NCBI RefSeq assembly: GCF_001870465.1
Contig: NZ_MDGK01000003.1
Span: forward strand, 124,001-188,000
DNA: 64,000 bases
Direction of reading: 5' to 3'
DNA from: Pseudomonas extremorientalis
GTDB lineage: Bacteria > Pseudomonadota > Gammaproteobacteria > Pseudomonadales > Pseudomonadaceae
The position numbers and the translations under genes are program-made. The notes beneath the pieces are model-generated. The model had not been told where the DNA came from, did no database searches, and saw only the letters and a list, made by a program, of their open reading frames with translations. Every line of letters begins with the position of its first letter. The stretch's first letter is position 1. This document shows positions 8,558 through 17,852 of the stretch, piece after piece.

Positions 8558-9391
8558 ATGTTGCCGATCCGCCGTGACATCCATTTCGCCCTGCCCGCCG
8601 AGCGCATCAAGGACTGGCATGAACAGGGCCCGTTCATCACCCATTTCTTCAATGCCCTGTCGCTGCTGTTTCCCCAGGGCGAGCTGTTTTTCATGGACAG
8701 CGTGCGCCACTATCGCCAGGACATCGACGAGCCTGCGCTTAAAAAAGAGATCCAGGGGTTCATCGGCCAGGAGGCCATGCACAGCCGCGAACACGTGGCC
8801 TACAACGACTTGCTGCAAGCCGCCGGGTTGCCGGCACATACGCTGGACCGGCGCTTGAAGTTCATCCTCGACTGGCAGAAAAAACACCTGCCTGCGTCCT
8901 TCAACCTGGCGGTGACCATTGCCCTTGAACACTACACGGCGATGCTGGCCGAAATCCTGTTGAGCGACCCGTCGCGCTTCGGCAATTCGCTCAAGGGCTA
9001 TCAGCAGATGTGGTATTGGCACGCCCTGGAAGAAACCGAACACAAGGCCGTGGCGTTCGATGTATGGAACCGCGTGATCAAGCCCGGCCCCAAGCGCTAT
9101 CTGCTGCGCACCGGCACCATGCTGACCACCACGGTGTTCTTCTGGCTGGTGGTGTTCGACTTTCACCTGCGCCTGCTGATTGCCGACCGCAAGTCGGGTG
9201 GGCACCTCAAGGGTTTCTGGCGCATGTTGAAGTTTCTGTATGGGCCGAAGGGTGTTTTCCCACGAATGCTGGTGCCGTGGCTGCACTACTTCAAACCCGG
9301 CTTTCACCCCTGGGACCACGACAATCGCGCGCGCCTGGCCGGGATCGATGGCCTGGTCGAGGAGATAGAGCAGACCCAGCGCGGGTATTAA
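8558..9391 (+). CDS. PF10118-type predicted metal-dependent hydrolase
   Basis: A 277-residue protein with the hallmarks of the predicted metal-dependent hydrolase family: IRRDIHFALP, FFNALSLLFPQGELFF, GQEAMHSREH and HALEETEHKAVAFDVW. The repeated E-x-x-H/H-x-x-E pairs in helical context suggest a ferritin-like di-metal site, although the family is called a hydrolase in databases. The chain also holds a hydrophobic stretch (MLTTTVFFWLVVFDFHLRLL). It starts with AGGAG eight to ten bases upstream and follows the monooxygenase-SDR fusion by 15 bases, so the two are almost certainly co-transcribed. Its stop overlaps that of the convergent EAL gene by four bases. The substrate is unknown. Confidence 0.85.
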   Translation: MLPIRRDIHFALPAERIKDWHEQGPFITHFFNALSLLFPQGELFFMDSVRHYRQDIDEPALKKEIQGFIGQEAMHSREHVAYNDLLQAAGLPAHTLDRRLKFILDWQKKHLPASFNLAVTIALEHYTAMLAEILLSDPSRFGNSLKGYQQMWYWHALEETEHKAVAFDVWNRVIKPGPKRYLLRTGTMLTTTVFFWLVVFDFHLRLLIADRKSGGHLKGFWRMLKFLYGPKGVFPRMLVPWLHYFKPGFHPWDHDNRARLAGIDGLVEEIEQTQRGY

Positions 9392-11463
9392 GCCTGCGCC
9401 AAGGCGGCGCGTTCGCGTACGAACCCTTCCAACTGATCGCCCGGCAGTGCCTTGCTGAAATACCAGCCCTGGATAATCAATTCGGCGCCGGTATTCAGGA
9501 AGGCCAACTGCTCGGCAGTCTCCACTCCTTCCACCACCACGCCCAGGTTCAGCGCCTCACAGAAGCGCAGCATGCCGGTCATCACCTGGGCGCCCTTGGG
9601 GTCGTGCTGGGCCACCACGAAGCTGCGGTCGATCTTGATGAAGTCCACCGGGAACTGGTGCAGGTAACTCAGGGCCGAAAAGCCGGTGCCGAAATCGTCG
9701 ATATACACCTTGGCACCGATGGCCTGCAGCTTCTGGATAGTCTGGCGCGTGACCTGGATATCACTGACCAGGGCATCCTCAGTGATCTCGACCGATACGT
9801 GCCCATGGGCCTGGGCCAGGATCTCCACCAGGCGTTCGCCGAAGGCGGCGTCGGTCAGGGTCGCGCTGGAAATATTGATGGTCATCGGCAGGGAAAAACC
9901 GAGTTTCTGCCACTTCTGGTACTGGCGAACCGCCTGGGATGCTACCCACACATCCACATCCGGCATCAACCGCGCCTGGGCCAGCCATTGCAGGAATTCC
10001 CACGGCGAATGCACCGTGCCCTGGGCGTCGCGGGCCCGCATCAGCGCTTCACACCCGGTGCACAGGCCTGTGCGGGTCGAGACCTGCGGCTGGAATTCAA
10101 GGTAGAACTCATAGTCGCTGATCTGCTGGATGCGGCTCAGTTCCACGGCCTGGCGCGCCAGGGTCTTGTGGGAGGCGAGTACCGGGTCCAGCTCGCGCAG
10201 ACGGCCCTTTTCTTCAAGGCCACGGAAGGTCATGTCCAGGGACTTGAGGTACACCGTGCCCCCTTCACTGGCCTGGCGATGGATCGCCCGCACATACGGC
10301 GCGTACACCAGGGTGCCCAGGCCCAGCAGCGCCACTTGCAGCGCCACCGCCGCCAGGTCGCCGTGGGTACTCAGATAGGCATTGAGCAGCACCGGCGCGG
10401 TGAACGGCACGCTGACCACCGCCGGCGACACCCAGCCCATCTGCACCACCGTCAACGCCAGCATGGCATTCAACGCCGGGACGATCAGAAACGGTATGAA
10501 CAAACGCGGGTTGAGGATGATCGGCAAGCCGAACAGCAGCACCTCGCTGACGTTGAACAGTGACAGCGGCAGGCTCGCCACCGCCAACAAGCGCATGGAC
10601 TGGCTCCTGGAGAACAGCAGGATGGCCAGCAACAGGCACAATGCACCGCCCGAGCCACCGATAAACGCAAAGCTGCCCAACAGGCCACTGTTCAACACAT
10701 ATTTGACCGGCTCGCCCGCCGCCAGGGCCATGCTGTTCAGCACCACGACCTGATCCAGTACATCGAACAGCGGTTGCATGGCGTACACGCCGTGGATGCC
10801 GAAAAACCACAGCAGCGAATTCATCAGGGTCACGAACAGGCCGCTGCCGTAGGGCGACTCCAGCGCGTCCAGCACCTGGGGGCCTTGCAACTGCGCCACA
10901 TACGGAATCTGCAGCAACAAGGACAGCACCACCACCAATGCCAGGGCAGTGATAGCGCCTGGCAGCACCATATTGATCGTGCCCCGCAGGTTGTGCCCCA
11001 CCAGGTCTTCGTTGACCAGACGGGTCCAGCGGTAGCGGTGCAGCCAGGCAATTGCGGGAACGTTCAACAGCGGCGAGGCAATGGCGATAAACAGCACAAA
11101 GGTGGCCGAGGCCCTGGGGTAGTCCCGCAGGATGAATGTCGCCACCACCACATGGGCCAGGCACAGGAATGCCACGGGCAATTGGGGCAGGCGATGCTGG
11201 ATCGCCAGCATGTAACCGATGGACGCGGCCACCAGCAGCGGGATCACGGAACTGATCTGGTTGTGCAGGCCGGCGAGGAACGCCACCACCTGCGGGTGGA
11301 AGCCAAGGACGCGAGCACATTCCGACAGAATCAGAAAGCCCGCCGAGACCAGCAGGCAAGGCAGGATCCACAACAGCCCTTCGCGGATCGCCCGCAGCGA
11401 TTCAGTGCTGGCCAACGCAGCCAGGCGTTGGGTGAAGAAAAGCTTGAACAGCGTTTGCGCCAT
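9388..11463 (-). CDS. Membrane EIIC-like sensor fused to an EAL c-di-GMP phosphodiesterase
   Basis: A 691-residue protein starting at 11463 (GAGGGA just upstream). The first ~420 residues are polytopic and match the lactose/cellobiose PTS EIIC fold, including LLWFFGIHG and FNVSEVLLFGLPIILNP. The C-terminal ~250 residues are an EAL domain with every signature I looked for: CEALMR, NISSATL, VEITEDAL, YIDDFGTGFSAL, DFIKIDRSF, VVEGVET and the closing QGWYFSKALP. It should therefore hydrolyse cyclic di-GMP, with the EIIC part acting as sugar sensor or transporter-like regulator. No EIIA or EIIB gene is near, so sugar phosphorylation by this protein is unlikely. Confidence 0.92.
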   Translation of the reverse strand: MAQTLFKLFFTQRLAALASTESLRAIREGLLWILPCLLVSAGFLILSECARVLGFHPQVVAFLAGLHNQISSVIPLLVAASIGYMLAIQHRLPQLPVAFLCLAHVVVATFILRDYPRASATFVLFIAIASPLLNVPAIAWLHRYRWTRLVNEDLVGHNLRGTINMVLPGAITALALVVVLSLLLQIPYVAQLQGPQVLDALESPYGSGLFVTLMNSLLWFFGIHGVYAMQPLFDVLDQVVVLNSMALAAGEPVKYVLNSGLLGSFAFIGGSGGALCLLLAILLFSRSQSMRLLAVASLPLSLFNVSEVLLFGLPIILNPRLFIPFLIVPALNAMLALTVVQMGWVSPAVVSVPFTAPVLLNAYLSTHGDLAAVALQVALLGLGTLVYAPYVRAIHRQASEGGTVYLKSLDMTFRGLEEKGRLRELDPVLASHKTLARQAVELSRIQQISDYEFYLEFQPQVSTRTGLCTGCEALMRARDAQGTVHSPWEFLQWLAQARLMPDVDVWVASQAVRQYQKWQKLGFSLPMTINISSATLTDAAFGERLVEILAQAHGHVSVEITEDALVSDIQVTRQTIQKLQAIGAKVYIDDFGTGFSALSYLHQFPVDFIKIDRSFVVAQHDPKGAQVMTGMLRFCEALNLGVVVEGVETAEQLAFLNTGAELIIQGWYFSKALPGDQLEGFVRERAALAQA

Positions 11464-11708
11464 GACCCATCCCTCTGCCCATCGCCCACTGTCCCTGCAA
11501 GGCAGGGCTGGAAGCACCGGCTAACGCTACACGTCCTGGCCCAATGAGCGAAAGCCTTTTGCCATTCATCTGGGTGAATTTCCGAATCGGATAACAGGCC
11601 AGGCCCTGTTTTTTCCAAACAGTTGAGTTTTATGATCCAGGCCAATCGCTCAATCTGCTTCAATGACGCCTATCCGCCCTCCCCCTGACCTGTGTTTGGA
11701 GTAAGCCT

Positions 11709-12038
11709 TTGTCACAACCCGGTGATAACCACCAGCGCGCGCTGGACAGATTCCTCGATGAACACCCCGATGTCGCCGCCGAACTGGATACCCTGAATCC
11801 GCTGGCTGCCCAGGCCAGGGGCGAAACCCTGGCCCAGTACCGCGCCGAACGCTTGCATGAAGCCTTTGAAGCACAAGCTGAACGCCAGGGCCTGTTTGCC
11901 TGGGAGCTGACCCTCAAACTGACCGCCGATTCCTGTGAGGCCTTTGAAGCCCAGCGCCGTGAGGTACACAAGGAGGTGGCACAGATGGCGGGCCTGAGCT
12001 GGGTCGAGTACTGCCAACTGCACGACCTGCCCGGCTAA
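11709..12038 (+). CDS. DUF6388-type small acidic protein
   Basis: A 109-residue soluble, acidic, helical protein beginning at a TTG codon with GGAG nine bases upstream. The sequence (RFLDEHPDVAAELDTLNP, YRAERLHEAFEAQAERQG, WVEYCQLHDLPG) is what I recall as the DUF6388 family of pseudomonads. Its function is unknown. It ends four bases before the stop of the convergent kinase gene of the T6SS cluster and is not part of that operon. The codon use looks like its neighbours. Confidence 0.72.
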   Translation: MSQPGDNHQRALDRFLDEHPDVAAELDTLNPLAAQARGETLAQYRAERLHEAFEAQAERQGLFAWELTLKLTADSCEAFEAQRREVHKEVAQMAGLSWVEYCQLHDLPG

Positions 12039-12042
12039 CGCA

Positions 12043-12888
12043 CTACCCCAGGAACCAGACACGGCGCCCGCAGCCCAGCACTTCGCGCAACTCGGCGACC
12101 GACACCGTGCGTTGTTCAGGATCCATCGCCAGAGCCGAAGACACTGCAGGCCAGCAATGCCTGGGCAACTGCCTCGGCCTCGGCAGCGGCTGATGCTGCT
12201 GACGTTCGCCGGGGCGCCGTCCTTCGGCCAACTCATAGAGCACACTGGCAACCCCGTACAGATCGGCACGGGGTGAGGGAAGCCCTCCGGCCATCAGCTC
12301 CGGCGCCGCATACGCAGGAGTCCAGGCATTCAGGCGACTGCGGCTCAAGCCGGGCAATCCGGCCCTTGCCTGCGCTTCAGCATGCCCCAGGCCAAAATCG
12401 AACAGCCGTATCCCCTGCTCCCCCACCATGATGTTCGCCGGTTTCACATCGCCATGCAGCACTCCTTGTCGATGGGTGTAGGCCAGCGCATCCAGCAGTT
12501 GCAGGGCGATGGGTTGCAGCGCCTGCCACGCCATCCCTTGCGGGCATTCCGGGAGCAGGCGGTCCAGGGTCAGGCCGGGCATCACTTCCATGGTGAAGAA
12601 TGCCAGCTGGTGCGCCGTGTCGACCTCGAAAGAAAAGGCCCGGACCACATGTTCATGTCGCAGGCTCCGGGTCAGGGCGAACTCGCTGTACAGCAACACG
12701 TGGGCGTCGGTGGACGCACAGAGCGTCTCACCCAACAACTTCAGCGCAACGCGCGCGTCCGGTTCGCCAAACGCCTCATGCAGCAGATCCCGGGCACGAT
12801 AGACCACCCCCATGCCCCCTGAACCGAGAATTCGCTCCAGCTGGTAGCGTCCCGCAAGCAGGTTCGGCGGACCGGCTGCGGCGTTCAT
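12043..12888 (-). CDS. stk1: T6SS serine/threonine protein kinase (Stk1-like)
   Basis: A 281-residue protein consisting of a kinase domain only, with no membrane helix. Motifs in order: GSGGMGVVY, the lysine in VALKLL, the catalytic loop HGDVKPANIM, DFGLGHAE and the APEL segment. The loop has Gly where most such kinases have Arg (HRD), making it a non-RD kinase that may not need activation-loop phosphorylation. It is the last gene of the cluster and overlaps the phosphatase gene by four bases (ATGA). In HSI-II of P. aeruginosa the same pair, stp1-stk1, closes the operon. The likely substrate is the FHA protein encoded at 19674. Confidence 0.92.
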   Translation of the reverse strand: MNAAAGPPNLLAGRYQLERILGSGGMGVVYRARDLLHEAFGEPDARVALKLLGETLCASTDAHVLLYSEFALTRSLRHEHVVRAFSFEVDTAHQLAFFTMEVMPGLTLDRLLPECPQGMAWQALQPIALQLLDALAYTHRQGVLHGDVKPANIMVGEQGIRLFDFGLGHAEAQARAGLPGLSRSRLNAWTPAYAAPELMAGGLPSPRADLYGVASVLYELAEGRRPGERQQHQPLPRPRQLPRHCWPAVSSALAMDPEQRTVSVAELREVLGCGRRVWFLG

Positions 12889-13598
12889 GGCTGCACCACC
12901 ACCGCAGTGAGGTCATCCAGCGCAGGTCCACGCAACACGTCGCTGAACAACCGCTCCACTACCTGCCCGGGCGTGCCGGCATTCATCGCACGCCCCAGTT
13001 GCCGGTGGCTGAGCCCCTGGTACAAGCCATCACTGCACAGCAAGAACACATCGCCTGGATGGGGACGCAGTTCCAGTATCTCCAGACTCAGCGGTTTTCC
13101 GGCGCCAATGGCACGAGTCAAGGCGCGGGCGTCTGGATGAGCGCGGGCCAGTTCCAGGCTCACATGCTGTTTGTCCATCAGTTGCTGTTGCAGGGAGTGG
13201 TCCCTGGACAGCTGATACAAACGCTGCCCTCGCCAGAGATAACATCGGCTGTCCCCTGCCCAGACGCACGCCGCGCGGTCGCGCTCAAGCAACAGGACAA
13301 CCACCGTACTGCCCATGACGCGTGCCAGGCCATCGGCCGCCTGCAACTGGCTGTCGAGCCCCCGCAGGCAGCGTTGGACGGCCTCGACCCGCTGGTCGAA
13401 GCTGCCTTGGCCTGGCAGCGCCGCGAGGCTGCTGACCACCCGTTGACTGGCCACATTCCCAGCATGGTGCCCTCCCATTCCATCGGCGACCGCCCAGCAA
13501 CCGCGTTGCGGGCAATCGAGGAACCCATCCTCGTTACGCGCACGACGCTTGCCTTGCGCCGTGCGGCCAGCACTTCGCCAAGGGTGCGCGCGGTTCAC
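12885..13598 (-). CDS. stp1: T6SS PP2C-family protein phosphatase (Stp1-like)
   Basis: A PP2C-type, metal-dependent Ser/Thr phosphatase. It carries the acidic metal-binding motifs RNEDGFLD, VADGMGGHHAGN and the C-terminal DDLTAVVV. I prefer the GTG start at 13598 (237 residues). It makes a GTGA overlap with the tssM stop and has GGAG five bases before it, whereas the ATG at 13628 has no visible ribosome site and would overlap tssM by 34 bases. It should oppose the kinase encoded just downstream and so set the phosphorylation state that switches the T6SS on or off. Confidence 0.92.
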   Translation of the reverse strand: MNRAHPWRSAGRTAQGKRRARNEDGFLDCPQRGCWAVADGMGGHHAGNVASQRVVSSLAALPGQGSFDQRVEAVQRCLRGLDSQLQAADGLARVMGSTVVVLLLERDRAACVWAGDSRCYLWRGQRLYQLSRDHSLQQQLMDKQHVSLELARAHPDARALTRAIGAGKPLSLEILELRPHPGDVFLLCSDGLYQGLSHRQLGRAMNAGTPGQVVERLFSDVLRGPALDDLTAVVVQP

Positions 13599-16500
13599 AA
13601 CTGCTCCGGCAGGCGGAAGCCGCGCCATGTGGCCATCTGGAACGGGCTGGGGCTGCGTTGGCTGGTGAGCAGGTAGTTGGCACGCAGGCCGGCCAGGTCG
13701 GCCTTGAGTATCTGTGCATCCCTGCCGCTGGCCGGCTCGTTTTGCATCAGTTCGAAAAGCCGGAACAACGACCAGGCTCCCCGGTCTTTTTCAATGCCCA
13801 GCGGTCGCTCGGTACCGCGCTCCAGTACCAGGCTGCTGCGCCCATTGTCCGCATCACTCGGCCAATGGAACGCCATGGGCACGATGGGACCGTGACGGTA
13901 TTCCAATTGCTGATCGCCCACCCGCAGCGTCGCGCGGTTGACGGCCTGGTCCAGGCTGTAGGGCGCCAGCGTGAACAGAACGGCCCAATTCCCCTGGTCT
14001 GCGCTGAAGAACCCCTGGCGAATGACCTGCGCGCGTGTCAGCTGGTCGAGCAACGAACGTGAAACAGGCAAGCTGCGGCCCTCAAGGCCACGCAAACGAT
14101 AGCGGCTCCCCTCGACACTGACGAACGGCCGCAGGTAGCTGTCATAGAAGTGCTCCATCACCCCCCGCGGTTTGAAGAACGACTGGAAATCACCCAGGGC
14201 AACATCGCTGCCGGCGTCGGCATTGAAGGGGTAGCGGTGCCGAATCGCCTTCACATAAAAGCCATACACCTCACTCTGATAACGCTGGTTCACATACCCA
14301 TAGGCGTCATCAAGCAGATGGCGCCAGGTTTGCTCGGCAATTCCGTCCAACCAGCCCTTGAGCGGCTGCGGCAAGCGAGCAGCAGCGTCACGCAGGTTAC
14401 CCAACAGCGGCTGCTGTCCATCCATGCGTTGCCGGGCCATCTTGAATGCCGCGTGCTCGGGCGAACTGTCACGGTTCAGTGTCGAGACTTGCAAGTGCAA
14501 CTCATCCAACAGGCGCAAGGCCTGGGTCAGCTCGGCCGTCGGGTTCTGCTCTTCATCCAGCAATTGGTGCAAGGGCTCGAAACGACGCAGCAATGCGCGC
14601 CGGGCAGTATCCGGCAGTGTTTGGCGCGGCAAGGCTCGGGTGAGCAAGCCAGACACCGGCGTGCCCAACTCAGCGACCTGCTGGCCCACCGCTCCAAACC
14701 GCTCATGGGTCGGCAGCAGTCGCGTGTGTTCACGCACTTGCCGCAACAGCAACACCAGCGCCGACTGGGCGGAAGTCAAGTTCGCAAGCTGCTGCGCATC
14801 GTGCCTCAGGTCGTCGCTTTCCAGCAGACTGACTCGACCCAGCGCATCACTCCAGATGTCGGCGTACTCGCTGAAGTAACGCTGTTCCAGCGCCAGCATC
14901 AGCTTGCGCAAGTCCACGACACTGAGGTCTGCGGCCTCCCCAAGCACCCAATTATCCTGGGCGATGGCATTGACCAACTGTGGCCCCTGGCTCTCGAAAA
15001 ACTGCAGGTATTTACGGGTATAGAAACCCGGGATGGGGGGCTCAACCCTCGAAAACGCCGGGCTTTCAGCGAGGCGCAAGGGCTCCAGGTGCCGCGCTTG
15101 CTCGCGCAGTGTCCGGTAGACCACCTCTACCATTGGCTCGCCGCGCAGCACCAGACGGGCCTGGGCGACCAACTCATCATTCAGCGGGGCCGAAAAACCC
15201 TGTTCAACGAGCCGTGCAACGTGTTCGTTCAGGCGTTTGTGTGTCGATGCATCCTCGATGTACCCAACAGTCCGCAGCCCCGCCACTTGCTCGGCCAACC
15301 AGGCCTTATCACGTCGCTCGGGCAGGTTGAGCATCAAGTAAGCGCGAAGGCTGTCCAGCAACTGCTCGCGATCACCCAGGCTGTCACGTACCTGTTGTTC
15401 GAGCCGCAGGGTCACGTAGGGGAGCAATTGCTGATGCAGGGCTTGTTCGTAGGCGCTGTTCAATGATGGCCGACTCAACTCGCCCTGATACAAGCCGCCC
15501 CGCTCAACCCAAGGTACCTGCGCCGCCGGTGGAAACACCTCCGTGGCCGCCAGGCGACTGTCCAACAGCGCGAGCAACGCCAGGCTGGCGTCCGCTTCGG
15601 GTTGGCCTACAGGCTTGGGGTTGATCAGCTCCCGCAGTTGCACCAGCCGCTGATAGTTGAATGCGTAACTGTGCGCCCACAGCGCCCCGGCCGTACCCAC
15701 AACCAATGAGGCGGCCAGCGCCATCAACCCGTGGCGTCGACGTATGCGCTGTCGCTCCGGGGTACGCAGCCCGGCAAGACCGGCCTCGGCAAAAATCACC
15801 CGATTGAACAGGCCCTGGGCAAAATGGGCACGCACATCACCTGTCTTCGCACAGGTCAGGTAGAACCCGCGCAAGCCGTTGATTCGCTGGTAGCAATGGG
15901 CGGAAAACGCACTCTCGATAAACAGGCAGACGAACTCGCCCAGACGAGCGAGATGCTGAGGAAAGCCCAGCATGCGGCCTCGGCGCTCAAGGTTGCGCTC
16001 CTGATGCAAACGCGGGATCAGCTCGGCACCCACACGTTGCAACAAGGCGTCGAATGTTTCGCGCACCTCGGCGGTATCAGTGCCTGCCATGCCTGACACC
16101 AGGCGCTCACCCAGCCAGCCTTCTGCGGCATCGCCCTGCCGCGCATCAAAGAACTCGGCAAACCCGGCCAGCCGATCAAGCTGCGTCAGCACCAGATAAA
16201 CCGGCACATCTACCTGCAGTGACTGCTGGATGTCCTGCAAGCGGTTACGCACATGGCGCGCGTGAAGCTCCAGGTCGTGTTCGTTGCTGCGCAACAGCGT
16301 ATCGACTGACAGCGTCACCACCACGCCATCGAGCGGCCGTGCCCTGCGCCATGACTTGAGCATGTCCAGCATTGTCGACCATCCTGCTGCATCGACACTG
16401 TGGTCGGTCTGGCTCAGGTATCGACCGGCCATCTCGACCACCACCGCGTCGTCGGCAAAACACCAGTCACAGTAAGAGGTGGCGCCTGGCGGCATCGCGT

Positions 16501-16969
16501 GCGTCCGGTCGAGCGCCGCCGGCAACCCGGCAGCGGCCAGCAAGTCGGTCTTGCCGCTGCCCTGCTCGCCAATCAACAGGAACCAGGGCAGTTCCTGGCG
16601 CGAACGCTCACTGCGCTCGCCGTAGCGGTGTGAGGTTTTCAACGTCTGCAGCGCTTCCTTGAAGCGCCTGCGCACCTGCACCACTTCGTCATTGATCAAC
16701 CCCTGCTGCTGAAGATGTTCCAGCTGCCCAGGCTGATCCAAACGCGCGGAGCGACGTGCCCCCACAACCACCATCGCCAACCCCCATGACAGCAGCATTG
16801 CGCTGATGGTCAACAAACGGGCCGTCGAACCCTGCCAGAAACGGTAGTCGTCTACCGCCAGCAACGGCCCGACAAACCACACCAGCAGCGCACCGGCCAG
16901 CACCAACAACAGGCTCCATACCCAACTCTCGCGCAGCACCTTGCCCACGCGTCTGAAGAATGCGTTCAT
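13595..16969 (-). CDS. tssM: T6SS membrane protein TssM (IcmF)
   Basis: A 1124-residue inner-membrane protein that builds the T6SS envelope complex with TssL and TssJ. Two N-terminal transmembrane helices (about 18-36 and 52-70) are followed by a cytoplasmic ATPase-like domain with an intact Walker A, GEQGSGKT at 134-141. A third helix lies near 410-430 (HGLMALAASLVVGTAGAL), and a long periplasmic domain ends in the IcmF C-terminal region. The length is typical. It follows tssL by 15 bases and overlaps the phosphatase start. Confidence 0.97.
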   Translation of the reverse strand: MNAFFRRVGKVLRESWVWSLLLVLAGALLVWFVGPLLAVDDYRFWQGSTARLLTISAMLLSWGLAMVVVGARRSARLDQPGQLEHLQQQGLINDEVVQVRRRFKEALQTLKTSHRYGERSERSRQELPWFLLIGEQGSGKTDLLAAAGLPAALDRTHAMPPGATSYCDWCFADDAVVVEMAGRYLSQTDHSVDAAGWSTMLDMLKSWRRARPLDGVVVTLSVDTLLRSNEHDLELHARHVRNRLQDIQQSLQVDVPVYLVLTQLDRLAGFAEFFDARQGDAAEGWLGERLVSGMAGTDTAEVRETFDALLQRVGAELIPRLHQERNLERRGRMLGFPQHLARLGEFVCLFIESAFSAHCYQRINGLRGFYLTCAKTGDVRAHFAQGLFNRVIFAEAGLAGLRTPERQRIRRRHGLMALAASLVVGTAGALWAHSYAFNYQRLVQLRELINPKPVGQPEADASLALLALLDSRLAATEVFPPAAQVPWVERGGLYQGELSRPSLNSAYEQALHQQLLPYVTLRLEQQVRDSLGDREQLLDSLRAYLMLNLPERRDKAWLAEQVAGLRTVGYIEDASTHKRLNEHVARLVEQGFSAPLNDELVAQARLVLRGEPMVEVVYRTLREQARHLEPLRLAESPAFSRVEPPIPGFYTRKYLQFFESQGPQLVNAIAQDNWVLGEAADLSVVDLRKLMLALEQRYFSEYADIWSDALGRVSLLESDDLRHDAQQLANLTSAQSALVLLLRQVREHTRLLPTHERFGAVGQQVAELGTPVSGLLTRALPRQTLPDTARRALLRRFEPLHQLLDEEQNPTAELTQALRLLDELHLQVSTLNRDSSPEHAAFKMARQRMDGQQPLLGNLRDAAARLPQPLKGWLDGIAEQTWRHLLDDAYGYVNQRYQSEVYGFYVKAIRHRYPFNADAGSDVALGDFQSFFKPRGVMEHFYDSYLRPFVSVEGSRYRLRGLEGRSLPVSRSLLDQLTRAQVIRQGFFSADQGNWAVLFTLAPYSLDQAVNRATLRVGDQQLEYRHGPIVPMAFHWPSDADNGRSSLVLERGTERPLGIEKDRGAWSLFRLFELMQNEPASGRDAQILKADLAGLRANYLLTSQRSPSPFQMATWRGFRLPEQL

Positions 16970-16984
16970 TCATTGCTCCCAGCG

Positions 16985-17848
16985 TTACAAGGGCGTCCGA
17001 GACGGCTCCGCCAGCGAAGATTGGAAAGCGTGCAACGTCGCCCTGCGCTCCTGGCCCAGCATCCAGGCGAACCCCGAATACACCACCAGCAGACACGCCA
17101 GCACGCAGGCTGCGGCCCAGGTAGCCGAGACAATGCGTATCCGTGCCTGAGAGGTCACGCCGGCGCCGGATACAAGGGTTAACGGCGGCTGATCACCGCG
17201 CACATGCCTGATCTGGCGATACACCGCGTCGTGTACAGTTTCGAGCTGCGCCCTTCCCCGTTCCATGACACGGTATTGGCCTTCGAACCCCAGGGACAGG
17301 CACAGGTACATCAATTCCAGCAGGGCCACATGCTTGACGGGGTCACGGGACAAACGCTCAAGCAGCTGGAAAAATTTTTCACCGCCAAAAGTTTCGTTGT
17401 GGAAACGGCTGAGCAGGCTGGTCTTCGACCAGTCGCTACGGCCGCCCCACGGCGTAGTGACCACGGCTTCATCAATGACACTGCACAGTACGTAACGCGC
17501 CGACATCACCTGACTGTTCTCGGCCCCCAGATACAAGGCATAGGCCTCGAACGCGTTGATGCCCGAGGAAAACTCCTCATTGAGTGCCGGCAGGCTTTCC
17601 CGGCCCGGGCTGGCCTTGAGTTGGACCACTTGCAGCAAGAGTTCCCAGGCCGCGGTCAACAGCACGTTGGGGCCACTCTTGAAGTGCCGTATGCCTTGCA
17701 TCTGGGCGCAATAGATCATGCGGTCTTCCAGTTGCTCGAAGCGTGGCGGCGACGGGAAGTCCGTAACGGCTGCGTGCGCCGGTCCGAGACCCTCACGGTC
17801 AAGCAACACGGTTCTTTCGTCTTGCGGGTATTCACTGTCCATAGTCAT
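16985..17848 (-). CDS. tssL: T6SS membrane protein TssL (DotU)
   Basis: A 287-residue protein. The DotU domain covers most of the chain (AWELLLQVVQLKASPG, YVLCSVIDEAVVTTPWG, FHNETFGGEKFFQLLERL, YLCLSLGFEGQYRV), and a single transmembrane helix near the C-terminus (ATWAAACVLACLLVVYSGF) leaves only a short periplasmic tail. There is no peptidoglycan-binding OmpA domain, as in short-form TssL. I chose the ATG at 17848, five bases after the tssK stop and preceded by AGGAAC, rather than the upstream ATG inside tssK. The product anchors the baseplate to the inner membrane together with TssM. Confidence 0.95.
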   Translation of the reverse strand: MTMDSEYPQDERTVLLDREGLGPAHAAVTDFPSPPRFEQLEDRMIYCAQMQGIRHFKSGPNVLLTAAWELLLQVVQLKASPGRESLPALNEEFSSGINAFEAYALYLGAENSQVMSARYVLCSVIDEAVVTTPWGGRSDWSKTSLLSRFHNETFGGEKFFQLLERLSRDPVKHVALLELMYLCLSLGFEGQYRVMERGRAQLETVHDAVYRQIRHVRGDQPPLTLVSGAGVTSQARIRIVSATWAAACVLACLLVVYSGFAWMLGQERRATLHAFQSSLAEPSRTPL

Positions 17849-17852
17849 GACG

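Noticed and set aside
7658..9319. A 553-codon minus-strand frame
   Set aside because: It is a shadow of the SDR domain and the PF10118 gene on the plus strand.
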